Of a stretch of DNA of 8,967 nt, positions 1 through 6,282 are shown in pieces. Position 1 is the stretch's first letter, and every line of letters begins with the position of its first letter. Source of the stretch: JBCDCP01 sp039181495 (GTDB lineage Bacteria > Pseudomonadota > Alphaproteobacteria > Rhizobiales > Tepidamorphaceae). A program made the translations under genes and the position numbers. The stretch is taken from the NCBI GenBank assembly GCA_039181495.1, contig JBCDCP010000114.1:1-8967 (forward strand). The letters are read 5' to 3'. The notes beneath the pieces are model-generated. The model worked only from the letters and a program-made list of their open reading frames with translations, made no database searches and was not told the origin of the DNA.

Positions 1-1
1 C

Positions 2-436
2 GAATGGGCGTTTGGCGAGGACGTTCTCATTGAGACCTTCATCCCAGGTCGCGAGCTGACCTGCGCGGTGATGGGAGATCGGGCACTCGATGTCATCGAG
101 ATTGTCCCCAAGACCCGCTTCTACGACTATGAAGCAAAGTACCTGCCGGGGGGGTCTGAGCACGTACTACCGGCAGAAATTTCATCAAATATTTACCAGA
201 CCGTACGGACACTCGCACTCAAGGCGCATCGGGCCTTGGGGTGCAGCGGCGTATCGCGCGCGGATTTCCGTTACGACGACCGGCCCGATGGCTCAGGCAC
301 ACTTGTGTGTCTTGAAGTCAATACACAGCCCGGAATGACCGAAACCTCGCTTGTTCCGGAGCTTGCAGCCCATGTTGGGATCGGGTTCGGAGCCCTTGTT
401 AGGTGGATGGTGGAAGACGCATCGGTGAACCGCTAA
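2..436 (+). CDS. ddlB: D-alanine--D-alanine ligase, C-terminal part (5' end outside window)
   Basis: Cytoplasmic ATP-grasp enzyme that joins two D-alanines to make the dipeptide used by MurF for peptidoglycan precursors. The frame is open from the window edge, so only the last 144 residues are present. Visible family marks are the IETFIPGRELTCAVMG strand region, the YDYEAKY loop with the lysine expected near the active site, SRADFRYD with an arginine and a metal-ligand aspartate, and the closing LEVNTQPGMTETSLVPE block whose Glu and Asn bind Mg2+ and whose Gly and Ser-Leu contact the substrate. It lies directly before ftsQ, the usual dcw position. The stop TAA (434-436) lies 34 nt inside the proposed ftsQ frame, suggesting coupled translation. 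Identity is secure; the choice between the ddl and ddlB names rests on position only. Confidence 0.95.
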   Translation, partial: EWAFGEDVLIETFIPGRELTCAVMGDRALDVIEIVPKTRFYDYEAKYLPGGSEHVLPAEISSNIYQTVRTLALKAHRALGCSGVSRADFRYDDRPDGSGTLVCLEVNTQPGMTETSLVPELAAHVGIGFGALVRWMVEDASVNR

Positions 437-1341
437 CGCGCGGCCACCCGCAAAATGGGCGGGTTGCCGTCCCGCGTCGCACCGAATCACTCAGCCGAAA
501 TCCTCATAATCTGCCGTTGATCGGCGGGTTCTTGCGCGTCTGCGATGATGCGCAGGCGAGCCATGGCAATTTTTTTGGTCGTGCACAGACCGTGTTCGGC
601 GTTGCAGTCCTGGGCGGGTTCACGGCGCTTGGAATCTCGCTTGGCGGCCATGGTGGAGCAGTGGGCGATGGCCTGCGCCAGGCTGCAGAAAACGCTGTTG
701 CTGCAACTGGCGCAACGGCCCAGATCATTCAGATCTCTGGCATCGATGTTCTCGATGAGGCCACGGTGGCTGACATTGCCGGTGTCCGTCCCGGTGGTTC
801 GATGCTGCTGCTTGATGCCCGACAGGCGCGCCAGCGGCTGGAAGCACTGCCGTTTGTGGCCCAAGCCGAAGTGCAGAAGTATTTCCCCGGTGGGCTGCGT
901 ATCGACATCACCGAGCGCAAGCCGTTTGCAGTCTGGCAAAAGGATGGCGCGCTTTCAATTATCGATCGCAGCGGCGTTGTGCTGCGCCCGGCCAATCCTG
1001 AACGGCTGCCGGACCTCCCGGTGATCGTTGGCGCAGGCGCGCCGGACAGCGCTGCCAGCCTGTTCCGGGCCATGGCGCCATTCCCGGCTCTGGCCAGCCG
1101 GCTACATGCAGCGGTGCTCGTCGCCGGGCGGCGCTGGAACCTCATTTTCGATAGTGGGCTCGTGGCGAAGATGCCCGAAGGCCTGCTGATTGCTGCACTT
1201 GAGGACCTCGACAAACTGGTGACCGAGCAGGATCTGATTGACCGGGACATCTCCCAGATCGATTTCCGCGTTGCCGATCGTGTCACCCTGCGGCGCAATC
1301 CGCCAGCCGATGAAACCGCACCGGAAGAGGCTCCGTCATGA
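403..1341 (+). CDS. ftsQ: Cell division protein FtsQ
   Basis: Bitopic inner membrane divisome protein that links early and late division proteins through its periplasmic domain. The 312-residue product has a cytoplasmic N-terminus of about 62 residues, one modestly hydrophobic membrane segment (about 63-82, FGVAVLGGFTALGISLGG), a POTRA domain (about 107-176, from IIQISGIDVLDEATV to about DITERKPFAVW), then the FtsQ beta domain ending in ISQIDFRVADRVTLR. The start is a GTG preceded by CGGAG (388-392) ten bases upstream. It overlaps ddlB by 34 nt. No in-frame ATG lies before the membrane segment, and the only later alternatives are TTG codons (517, 532) without a clear ribosome site. The last codons overlap ftsA as ATGA. 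The family call is firm and the start moderately so. Confidence 0.93.
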   Translation: MDGGRRIGEPLTRGHPQNGRVAVPRRTESLSRNPHNLPLIGGFLRVCDDAQASHGNFFGRAQTVFGVAVLGGFTALGISLGGHGGAVGDGLRQAAENAVAATGATAQIIQISGIDVLDEATVADIAGVRPGGSMLLLDARQARQRLEALPFVAQAEVQKYFPGGLRIDITERKPFAVWQKDGALSIIDRSGVVLRPANPERLPDLPVIVGAGAPDSAASLFRAMAPFPALASRLHAAVLVAGRRWNLIFDSGLVAKMPEGLLIAALEDLDKLVTEQDLIDRDISQIDFRVADRVTLRRNPPADETAPEEAPS

Positions 1342-2672
1342 GCGTCGGCGTGATCGATATTCCGCGCCTGCAGGCGTTGCCGACCAACCGTGCGCATACG
1401 CTTGCGGTGCTCGATGTCGGCAGCTCGAAGATCTGCTGCATTGTCGTGCGGCTCAAACCACGGGCTGTTGATGGTGCCGCTGAACAGAAGCGCGGCGGGC
1501 GCAGCCACGAGGTTCAGGTGCTCGGTTTTGGACTGCACAAGTCGGAGGGCATCACACGTGGTCTTGTGACCGAGATGGACCCGGCTGAACGTGCCATTCG
1601 CAGCGCGGTAGATGCCGCCGAGCGCATGGCCGGGGTCACCGTTGAGAGCGTCATTGTCGGGACTGCTGCGGGCCGCATGTCGAGTGAAGCCTTCGAGGCA
1701 AGTATCCGTATTGGCGGTCCAGAGGTCAGCCATCACGATGTTGCCCGCGTGGTTGGCGCATGCCATGCGCAGTTCGACGCCGACAAACGGACGCCGTTGC
1801 ATGTTGTGCCGGCCGGTTATGCCATTGATGGCGAGGGCCCGCTGCGTGATCCGCGCGGGATGATCGGGGAAGAGCTGTCTGCAAACGTTCACGTTGTCAG
1901 CGCACAGACAGCTGCCCTGCGAAATCTGCTGCTCTGTATCGAACAGGCTCATCTGGGCATCGAGACGCTTGTCGCAACGCCCTATGCCAGTGGGCTTGGC
2001 GCGCTCTCGCCGGATGAAATGGCGCTGGGCGCCGTCATTATCGACATGGGCGCCGGAACCACCTCGATGGCTGTCTTCGTCGATGGACGTTTCCACTTTG
2101 CCGACGTCATCGCCATCGGCGGCCAGCATGTCAGCAATGACATTGCACGCGGGCTGGGAACCGGCGTCGAAGCCGCCGAGCGTTTGAAGACGCTATTTGG
2201 CAGCGCGATTTCCACCGGCAATGACAGGCGTGATCTGATCACAGTGCCGCCTGTCGATGGCCGGGATGGTTATGACGTCCCCTCTCAGGTTCCGCGGGCC
2301 TTCATCTCCGACATCATCCGCTCGCGGATCGATGAGGTCTTCGAGGTGTGTCGCGATCGGCTTGCGGCGCACGGGTTTGCCGGGCTTGCCGCCCAGAAAC
2401 TGGTTTTGACCGGTGGCGGCAGTCAGTTGGCCGGTGTTCTGGAAGTCGCCGAGCACGTCTTGCGCGCGAAGGCACGCATCGGGCGTCCATACGGGATGAA
2501 CGGTCTTCCGGAAGCTGCTCACGGGCCAGGTTTCGCAGCCGCAATCGGACTGGCGGTCTATCCGCAGGTGGCTGCCGAGGAAGACCACAGACAAGTCATA
2601 AGCGGATTCAAGCTGACTGGCACGGACGGTTATCTGTCACGTGTGGGGCACTGGATCCGGGAGAGTTTTTAG
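1338..2672 (+). CDS. ftsA: Cell division protein FtsA
   Basis: Actin-fold ATPase that binds the FtsZ tail peptide and tethers FtsZ filaments to the inner membrane while recruiting later division proteins. In 444 residues one sees the phosphate 1 loop (LDVGSSK, 25-31), the FtsA-specific 1C (SHS2) region after GITRGLVTEM including PLRDPRGMIGEELSANVHVV (about 165-185), the second phosphate loop IIDMGAGTTS (234-243), and the adenosine motif LTGGGSQL (357-364). The protein ends in an amphipathic helix with RVGHWIRESF, the membrane-targeting sequence. The ATG overlaps the ftsQ stop by 4 nt (ATGA) and has a strong ribosome site, GGAAGAGG at 1323-1330. About 20 polar residues after the first strand (RAVDGAAEQKRGGRSHE) form a loop that looks lineage-specific. 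No defect was seen. Confidence 0.97.
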   Translation: MSVGVIDIPRLQALPTNRAHTLAVLDVGSSKICCIVVRLKPRAVDGAAEQKRGGRSHEVQVLGFGLHKSEGITRGLVTEMDPAERAIRSAVDAAERMAGVTVESVIVGTAAGRMSSEAFEASIRIGGPEVSHHDVARVVGACHAQFDADKRTPLHVVPAGYAIDGEGPLRDPRGMIGEELSANVHVVSAQTAALRNLLLCIEQAHLGIETLVATPYASGLGALSPDEMALGAVIIDMGAGTTSMAVFVDGRFHFADVIAIGGQHVSNDIARGLGTGVEAAERLKTLFGSAISTGNDRRDLITVPPVDGRDGYDVPSQVPRAFISDIIRSRIDEVFEVCRDRLAAHGFAGLAAQKLVLTGGGSQLAGVLEVAEHVLRAKARIGRPYGMNGLPEAAHGPGFAAAIGLAVYPQVAAEEDHRQVISGFKLTGTDGYLSRVGHWIRESF

Positions 2673-2766
2673 GAACAGGCGGGCAAGAGCGCCCGACCGA
2701 GCAGGTACCACGCAGGATGTTGGTCCGAAAACCTTAGCGGCCACATCGCAACAATGGGGACAGACC
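2673..2766 (+). promoter_or_regulatory. ftsA-ftsZ spacer with small hairpin and ftsZ ribosome site
   Basis: This 94-nt gap holds an inverted repeat CGGGC-AAGAGC-GCCCG (2680-2695) without a following T-run, so it is not a convincing terminator. It could be an mRNA processing or stability element. GGGGA (2756-2760) sits six bases before the ftsZ ATG and fixes that start. I found no convincing sigma70 promoter here, so any ftsZ promoter may lie within ftsA. Confidence 0.35.
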
Positions 2767-4683
2767 ATGTCGATCAACCTCACGACGCCGGAGATTTCCG
2801 AGCTCAAGCCGCGCATCATTGTGTTCGGTTGCGGCGGTGCCGGCGGCAACGCGGTCAACAACATGATCACGTCAGGGCTCGACGGTGTCGACTTCGTCGT
2901 TGCCAATACAGACGCTCAGGCACTGAGCATGTCAAAGGCCGGCCGGATCGTTCAGATGGGTCTTGTGGCCACCGAAGGCCTCGGGGCAGGCTCGCATCCG
3001 GAAGTGGGTGCTGCAGCGGCTGACGAGGTGATCGATGAGATCCGCGATCACCTGCAGGGCGCGCACATGGTGTTCATTACCGCCGGCATGGGCGGTGGCA
3101 CCGGCACCGGCGCGGGGCCGGTCGTGGCAAAGGCGGCCCGCGACATGGGAATTCTGACGGTTGGGGTCGTGACCAAGCCGTTCATGTTCGAAGGCCAGCG
3201 CCGTATGCGGACTGCCAACCAGGGCATCGAAGACCTTCAAGCTCAGGTCGACACGCTCATTGTGATTCCGAACCAGAACCTGTTTCGCATTGCCAATGAG
3301 AAGACCACATTCGCTGATGCCTTCGCCAAGGCCGATGAGGTGCTCTACTCGGGTGTTGCCTGCATCACCGATCTGATGGTCAAGGAAGGACTCATCAATC
3401 TGGATTTTGCCGATGTTCGATCGGTCATGCATTCGATGGGCCGTGCAATGATGGGCACCGGTGAGGCGAGCGGTGACGACCGGGCGCTGAAGGCAGCTGA
3501 AGCCGCGATTGCCAATCCGTTGCTCGACGATACCTCGATCCAGAGTGCCGGGGGTGTGCTGATCTCGATCACCGGCGGCAATGATCTGACACTGTTTGAG
3601 GTCGATGCTGCGGCCACGCGCATTCGCGAAGATGTCGATTCGGACGCAAACATCATCCTCGGCGCGACGTTTGATGAGAGCCTTGAAGGCGTCATCCGTG
3701 TATCGGTTGTGGCGACCGGTATCGAGCCGCAGGCGTCGAGCGACGCCATGCCGTCACGTTCGTCTGGCGCCGCGCAGATCACCGGTGCAGCCAAAGCCGG
3801 TGAAATCCTGACAGCGAAGGCGAGCGGGCAATCCACCACCGCCCACGAGAAGAACGATCTTGAAACCCTCGATGCTCAGTTGCGTCAGGCTGCCAGCAGC
3901 GCTTTGCAGCAGTCGGTTTCCGAGCAGCGCCCAGCGGCAGGTCCGGCCCCGCGTCCGAACCAAGCGCCGGCTGCGACAACAGCAGCTACACCGACCCAGC
4001 CGAAAGCTCCGGCCCCGGCGCAATCTGTCTCGGTTGCGGGCCAGGACGTTACCGTGACACGGGCTCGTCCGGCGGAGATGGCATCCGGACTGCCGCCTGT
4101 GCCGGCTGCGACGCCGGTCGCGCAGGCTGAGCCTGAGCCTGCCGAGAGTTTCGTGCCGCCCGCACCGCAGCGCCCGCAAGGTCAGGCCGCGGCGCCTTCA
4201 CCGGCACCCACGACGCCTTATCCGCCGGTACCGCGGATCGACGATTTTCCGCAGCACGCTCAGGCCGAATATCAGGCACACAAGGCTGCTGAAGAGGCAG
4301 AGCGCCAGGGTGCTGTGCATCCTCAAGCTGAACCGGAGCGCAAGCCGGGTCTGTTTGAGCGCATTGCCAGCGGTCTCCAGCGGCGCGAGACCGAAGAGTT
4401 CGTGATGAGCGATGAGCCGCCAGGCGGCAATGCGGCTCCAGCTGCTGCATCTCCACAGCCGGGCCAGTCGCAGCAGGCACCAGGCATGTTGGCGGCGCGC
4501 ATTGAACCCGCGCTGGAGGATCAGTCGGGCCAGAACGACTCGGATTTCGCCAAGAAGCCGCAGGCCCCACGCCACGAATCAAGCGTCACGCAAGCCCAGC
4601 GCCGTGGTCCGACGGTGTCGGTTCAGCCGCAGGAAGATGATCAGTATGAGATCCCGGCCTTCCTGCGCCGGCAAAACGGCTGA
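2767..4683 (+). CDS. ftsZ: Cell division protein FtsZ, long-linker form
   Basis: Tubulin-like GTPase that polymerises at midcell and organises septal wall synthesis. The 638-residue protein has an N-terminal GTP-binding domain with GCGGAGGNAVNNM (21-33), the tubulin signature GGGTGTG (109-115) and the T7 synergy loop NLDFADVR (211-218; N211, D213 and D216 complete the GTPase site of the next subunit). The globular core ends near residue 320 (VSVVATGIE). A Pro/Ala/Gln/Glu-rich, presumably disordered linker follows (about 321-623), with one ordered-looking patch at 526-541 (KPGLFERIASGLQRRE). The conserved tail YEIPAFLRRQNG (627-638) binds FtsA and other partners. E. coli FtsZ is 383 residues and Caulobacter FtsZ about 508, so this linker is long. 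ATG 2767 is chosen for its ribosome site and family N-terminus; the frame stays open back to GTG 2641, but those 42 codons overlap ftsA and look non-coding. Confidence 0.98.
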   Translation: MSINLTTPEISELKPRIIVFGCGGAGGNAVNNMITSGLDGVDFVVANTDAQALSMSKAGRIVQMGLVATEGLGAGSHPEVGAAAADEVIDEIRDHLQGAHMVFITAGMGGGTGTGAGPVVAKAARDMGILTVGVVTKPFMFEGQRRMRTANQGIEDLQAQVDTLIVIPNQNLFRIANEKTTFADAFAKADEVLYSGVACITDLMVKEGLINLDFADVRSVMHSMGRAMMGTGEASGDDRALKAAEAAIANPLLDDTSIQSAGGVLISITGGNDLTLFEVDAAATRIREDVDSDANIILGATFDESLEGVIRVSVVATGIEPQASSDAMPSRSSGAAQITGAAKAGEILTAKASGQSTTAHEKNDLETLDAQLRQAASSALQQSVSEQRPAAGPAPRPNQAPAATTAATPTQPKAPAPAQSVSVAGQDVTVTRARPAEMASGLPPVPAATPVAQAEPEPAESFVPPAPQRPQGQAAAPSPAPTTPYPPVPRIDDFPQHAQAEYQAHKAAEEAERQGAVHPQAEPERKPGLFERIASGLQRRETEEFVMSDEPPGGNAAPAAASPQPGQSQQAPGMLAARIEPALEDQSGQNDSDFAKKPQAPRHESSVTQAQRRGPTVSVQPQEDDQYEIPAFLRRQNG

Positions 4684-4825
4684 CAGCACTGTAACAGCGC
4701 GTGAAATGTGGCAATGTGACAGTTGTGAGACAGATGTTAAATCTGTTCTATATCAGATAGTTAGCTTTGGAGATCACAGAATCGCCGTTTTGCTGCCCGG
4801 TAACAGAGCGTAAGAAACCGTGATT
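4684..4825 (+). promoter_or_regulatory. ftsZ-lpxC gap, upstream half: inverted repeat with CTATAT box
   Basis: No terminator with a T-run follows ftsZ. TTGTGA (4723-4728) and CTATAT (4748-4753) resemble an alphaproteobacterial housekeeping promoter, but the 19-nt spacing is long. Between them is a perfect inverted repeat ACAGAT-GTTAA-ATCTGT (4730-4746), and the CTATAT box begins a second one, CTAT-ATCAG-ATAG (4748-4760). Dyads overlapping a promoter-like box suggest an operator. A GAATC site (4779-4783), the GANTC target of CcrM-type methylases common in this class, lies downstream. The role is inferred from position only. Confidence 0.3.
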
Positions 4826-4853
4826 TTGACGGGTGTCTTTCACCGGGTATTAA
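4826..4853 (+). promoter_or_regulatory. Probable lpxC promoter with dyad in spacer
   Basis: TTGACG (4826-4831, five of six matches to TTGACA), a 16-nt spacer, then TATTAA (4848-4853, four of six to TATAAT). This is the best sigma70-type promoter in the window, predicting a start near 4860 and a leader of about 255 nt before lpxC. The spacer contains the dyad GGTG-TCTTT-CACC (4832-4844), placed so that a bound protein would block RNA polymerase. A wider inverted repeat CCCGGT (4796-4801) / ACCGGG (4842-4847) overlaps it. Confidence 0.5.
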
Positions 4854-4859
4854 CATAGC

Positions 4860-5114
4860 GCAACAACGGGGTGCGCCTTGGCCATCGCAAGACCCGGCAA
4901 GGGGTTGCCGGAGATGGTCACAGGTTCGGTAACCGGAGACAAGCAGGCGGCAATAGTCATCTGTCTCTTCGGTTGGGCTGGGGGCCTAGGGGCTCGGGGA
5001 AGCATCCGTAACAGGTAGGCATAAGAGAGCCTGGAGTTGGCCAAGCGGTCGCTGCTCTTGCGGCAAAGTTTGTGCTGACAGCCAGATCAGGCCGGAGCCG
5101 AGGGTCTATTGCGC
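4860..5114 (+). ncRNA. Structured 5' leader of lpxC mRNA
   Basis: Hairpin 1 (4879-4920) has an inner perfect 7-bp stem CCGGCAA/TTGCCGG closed by GGGG, and an outer 8-bp stem TGGCCATC/GATGGTCA (one G-U) separated by GCAAGAC on one side and a single A on the other. Hairpin 2 (4931-4974) pairs AACCG-GAGACA with TGTCTC-TT-CGGTT, 11 bp with a two-base bulge, around a 20-nt loop. A weaker pairing GGCTC (4991-4995)/GAGCC (5027-5031) follows. The stretch from 4975 to 5099 is otherwise unassigned, and GAGGG (5100-5104) is the lpxC ribosome site. I do not recognise a known RNA family; it could be a cis-acting leader or an independent small RNA. Confidence 0.4.
4914..5018 (+). CDS. Candidate 34-residue leader peptide upstream of lpxC
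   Basis: ATG 4914 opens a 34-codon frame ending at TAG 5016-5018, preceded by AAGGGG (4899-4904) nine bases upstream. Its product would begin MVTGSVTGDKQ and contain a short hydrophobic run AAIVICLFGWAGGLGA (12-27) followed by basic residues (R28, R32, R34). The start codon lies in the 3' arm of hairpin 1, the ribosome site overlaps its GGGG loop, and the frame crosses hairpin 2, so translation would open the RNA structure. Against it: about 62% G or C at third positions is no better than local background, several codons (ATA, CTA, AGG, GGA) are ones such genomes usually avoid, and I recognise no homologue. It may be a chance frame. Confidence 0.25.
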   Translation: MVTGSVTGDKQAAIVICLFGWAGGLGARGSIRNR

Positions 5115-6071
5115 ATGCGACGTAACGCCAGTGTTCAGAAGACAATCGCAGACCGGGTAATCGTATCCGGCATCGGCGTTCATAGCGGGGAAGACGCGAC
5201 ACTCGCTCTCAACCCCGCCGATCCAGATACTGGTATTATCTTCGCGATCACCTGCCCGGATGGCAGTGAGATCGAAATTCCGGCCCTTCACTCCTCCATC
5301 TGTTCAACTGATTTCTGCACCTGCATTGCCGACACCACCGGTCAGAGCATTGCCACCATCGAGCATGTCATGGCTGCACTCATGGCCTGCGAAATCGACA
5401 ACGTAATTGTCGAGATCGACAGCAATGAAGTGCCGGGCATGGATGGGTCGGCTGCGCCATTTGTAGATGCGATCGAAGAGGCTGGCATTCTGCCGCAAGG
5501 CGCGCCACGGCGTTTCATCAAGGTTCTCAAGCCGATCCGGGTAGAGCATGGCGAGTCCGTGGCGGAATTGGCCCCCGCCGACACGCAGCGTTTTGAGATT
5601 GCCATCAATTTCGAGGATCCGCTGATCGGCCAGCAGGAAATCGCGTTCGATCTGACCCGCGATGTGTTCTGCAACCATATTTCCCGCGCCCGGACATTTG
5701 GTTTCATGCGGGATGTCGAGAAACTCTGGTCGGCCGGTTATGCGCTTGGCGCTTCGCTCGACAACACCGTGGTTGTTGGCGAACAGCGGATCGTCAATCC
5801 GGAAGGTCTCCGTTTTAAGGACGAGTTTGTCCGTCACAAAGCACTTGATGCGATCGGTGACCTTGCAATGGCTGGAGCGCCGATCCTGGGTCGTTTCCGT
5901 TCGCTGCGCGGCGGCCACAAGCTGAACGCCGCTGTGGTGGAGGCTCTGATGGCCGATACCAGCGCCTGGACGTATGTCGAGGAAGACGAACGCGTCATCG
6001 CACCGAACCAGGGCCGCGTCGAAATCGAGGCCTTCGTGTCGCAAGTGGCGATGGGCCCGGAAAGATCCTGA
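5115..6071 (+). CDS. lpxC: UDP-3-O-acyl-N-acetylglucosamine deacetylase LpxC
   Basis: Cytoplasmic zinc amidohydrolase that removes the N-acetyl group from UDP-3-O-acyl-GlcNAc, the committed step of lipid A synthesis. The 318-residue protein (family usually about 300) shows the N-terminal QKTI...SGIGVHSG motif, TIEHVMAAL with the catalytic Glu83 and zinc ligand His84, SRARTFGF with Thr194, FVRHKALDAIGDLAM with zinc ligands His241 and Asp245, and GGHKLN with catalytic His268. All active-site residues are present. I prefer ATG 5115, about ten bases after GAGGG (5100-5104), over the in-frame TTG at 5109, which is only four bases from that site and would add two residues. It sits after ftsZ as in many Proteobacteria but is separated by a long leader with its own likely promoter, suggesting independent control. 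Confidence 0.97.
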   Translation: MRRNASVQKTIADRVIVSGIGVHSGEDATLALNPADPDTGIIFAITCPDGSEIEIPALHSSICSTDFCTCIADTTGQSIATIEHVMAALMACEIDNVIVEIDSNEVPGMDGSAAPFVDAIEEAGILPQGAPRRFIKVLKPIRVEHGESVAELAPADTQRFEIAINFEDPLIGQQEIAFDLTRDVFCNHISRARTFGFMRDVEKLWSAGYALGASLDNTVVVGEQRIVNPEGLRFKDEFVRHKALDAIGDLAMAGAPILGRFRSLRGGHKLNAAVVEALMADTSAWTYVEEDERVIAPNQGRVEIEAFVSQVAMGPERS

Positions 6072-6083
6072 TTTTATTTGTGC

Positions 6084-6124
6084 AGGCCCGTCCTTGGTCG
6101 ACCACAATGTGGCTGGGCTTTCCT
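6084..6124 (+). terminator. Possible intrinsic terminator after lpxC
   Basis: AGGCCC (6084-6089) can pair with GGGCTT (6115-6120, one G-U), enclosing an inner hairpin CCAC-AAT-GTGG (6102-6112), and is followed by TTTCCT. It starts 13 nt after the lpxC stop. The T-run is short and the large internal loop weakens the stem, so this is tentative. Confidence 0.35.
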
Positions 6125-6208
6125 GACGGTGGTTGATATCGACCGCTCGTGGTCGTTGCAGTTAACCAGTTGCCGCAAAATCGGCCCAATCTATTGTGAC
6201 TGAACCTT

Positions 6209-6235
6209 TTTACAGGGCGGCGGGTTTGCGATAAT
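6209..6235 (+). promoter_or_regulatory. Possible bamD promoter
   Basis: TTTACA (6209-6214) and GATAAT (6230-6235) each match five of six sigma70 consensus bases with a 15-nt spacer, slightly short. A start near 6242 would give a leader of about 40 nt to the bamD ATG. With the possible terminator upstream, this would make bamD-recN-ligA a separate unit. Within the lpxC-bamD gap I otherwise see only small GGTCG/CGACC inverted repeats (6096-6103 and 6140-6155). Confidence 0.4.
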
Positions 6236-6282
6236 CATGCGCCTCTGAGCTGTGTGTCTGTTTGAAGCTGGGCCAATCGAGC

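Noticed and set aside
729..2129. 466-codon open frame on the - strand opposite ftsQ and ftsA
   Set aside because: It is antisense to two clear genes, has no family features, and such frames are frequent in GC-rich genomes from codon bias.
2680..2695. Intrinsic terminator between ftsA and ftsZ
   Set aside because: The stem is only 5 bp and no T-run follows.
2641..2766. Earlier GTG start for ftsZ adding 42 residues
   Set aside because: The extension overlaps ftsA, is unlike any FtsZ N-terminus, and ATG 2767 has a good ribosome site.
4737..4864. CtrA sites (TTAA-N7-TTAA) near the lpxC promoters
   Set aside because: TTAA at 4737 and 4850 lack the second half seven bases on; only half-sites remain.
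4914..5018. Remnant of a TM2-domain protein in the small frame
   Set aside because: The KQAAIVICLFGWAGGLGA run loosely resembles a TM2 first helix, but no continuation (HRFY-like motif) was found in any frame.
4860..5114. RNase P RNA, tmRNA, SRP RNA or 6S RNA in the lpxC leader
   Set aside because: I could not find the conserved cores I would expect, for example GAGGAAAGTC of RNase P or a tRNA-like end of tmRNA. A fragment like GCATAAGAGAGC resembles an RNase P segment only loosely.
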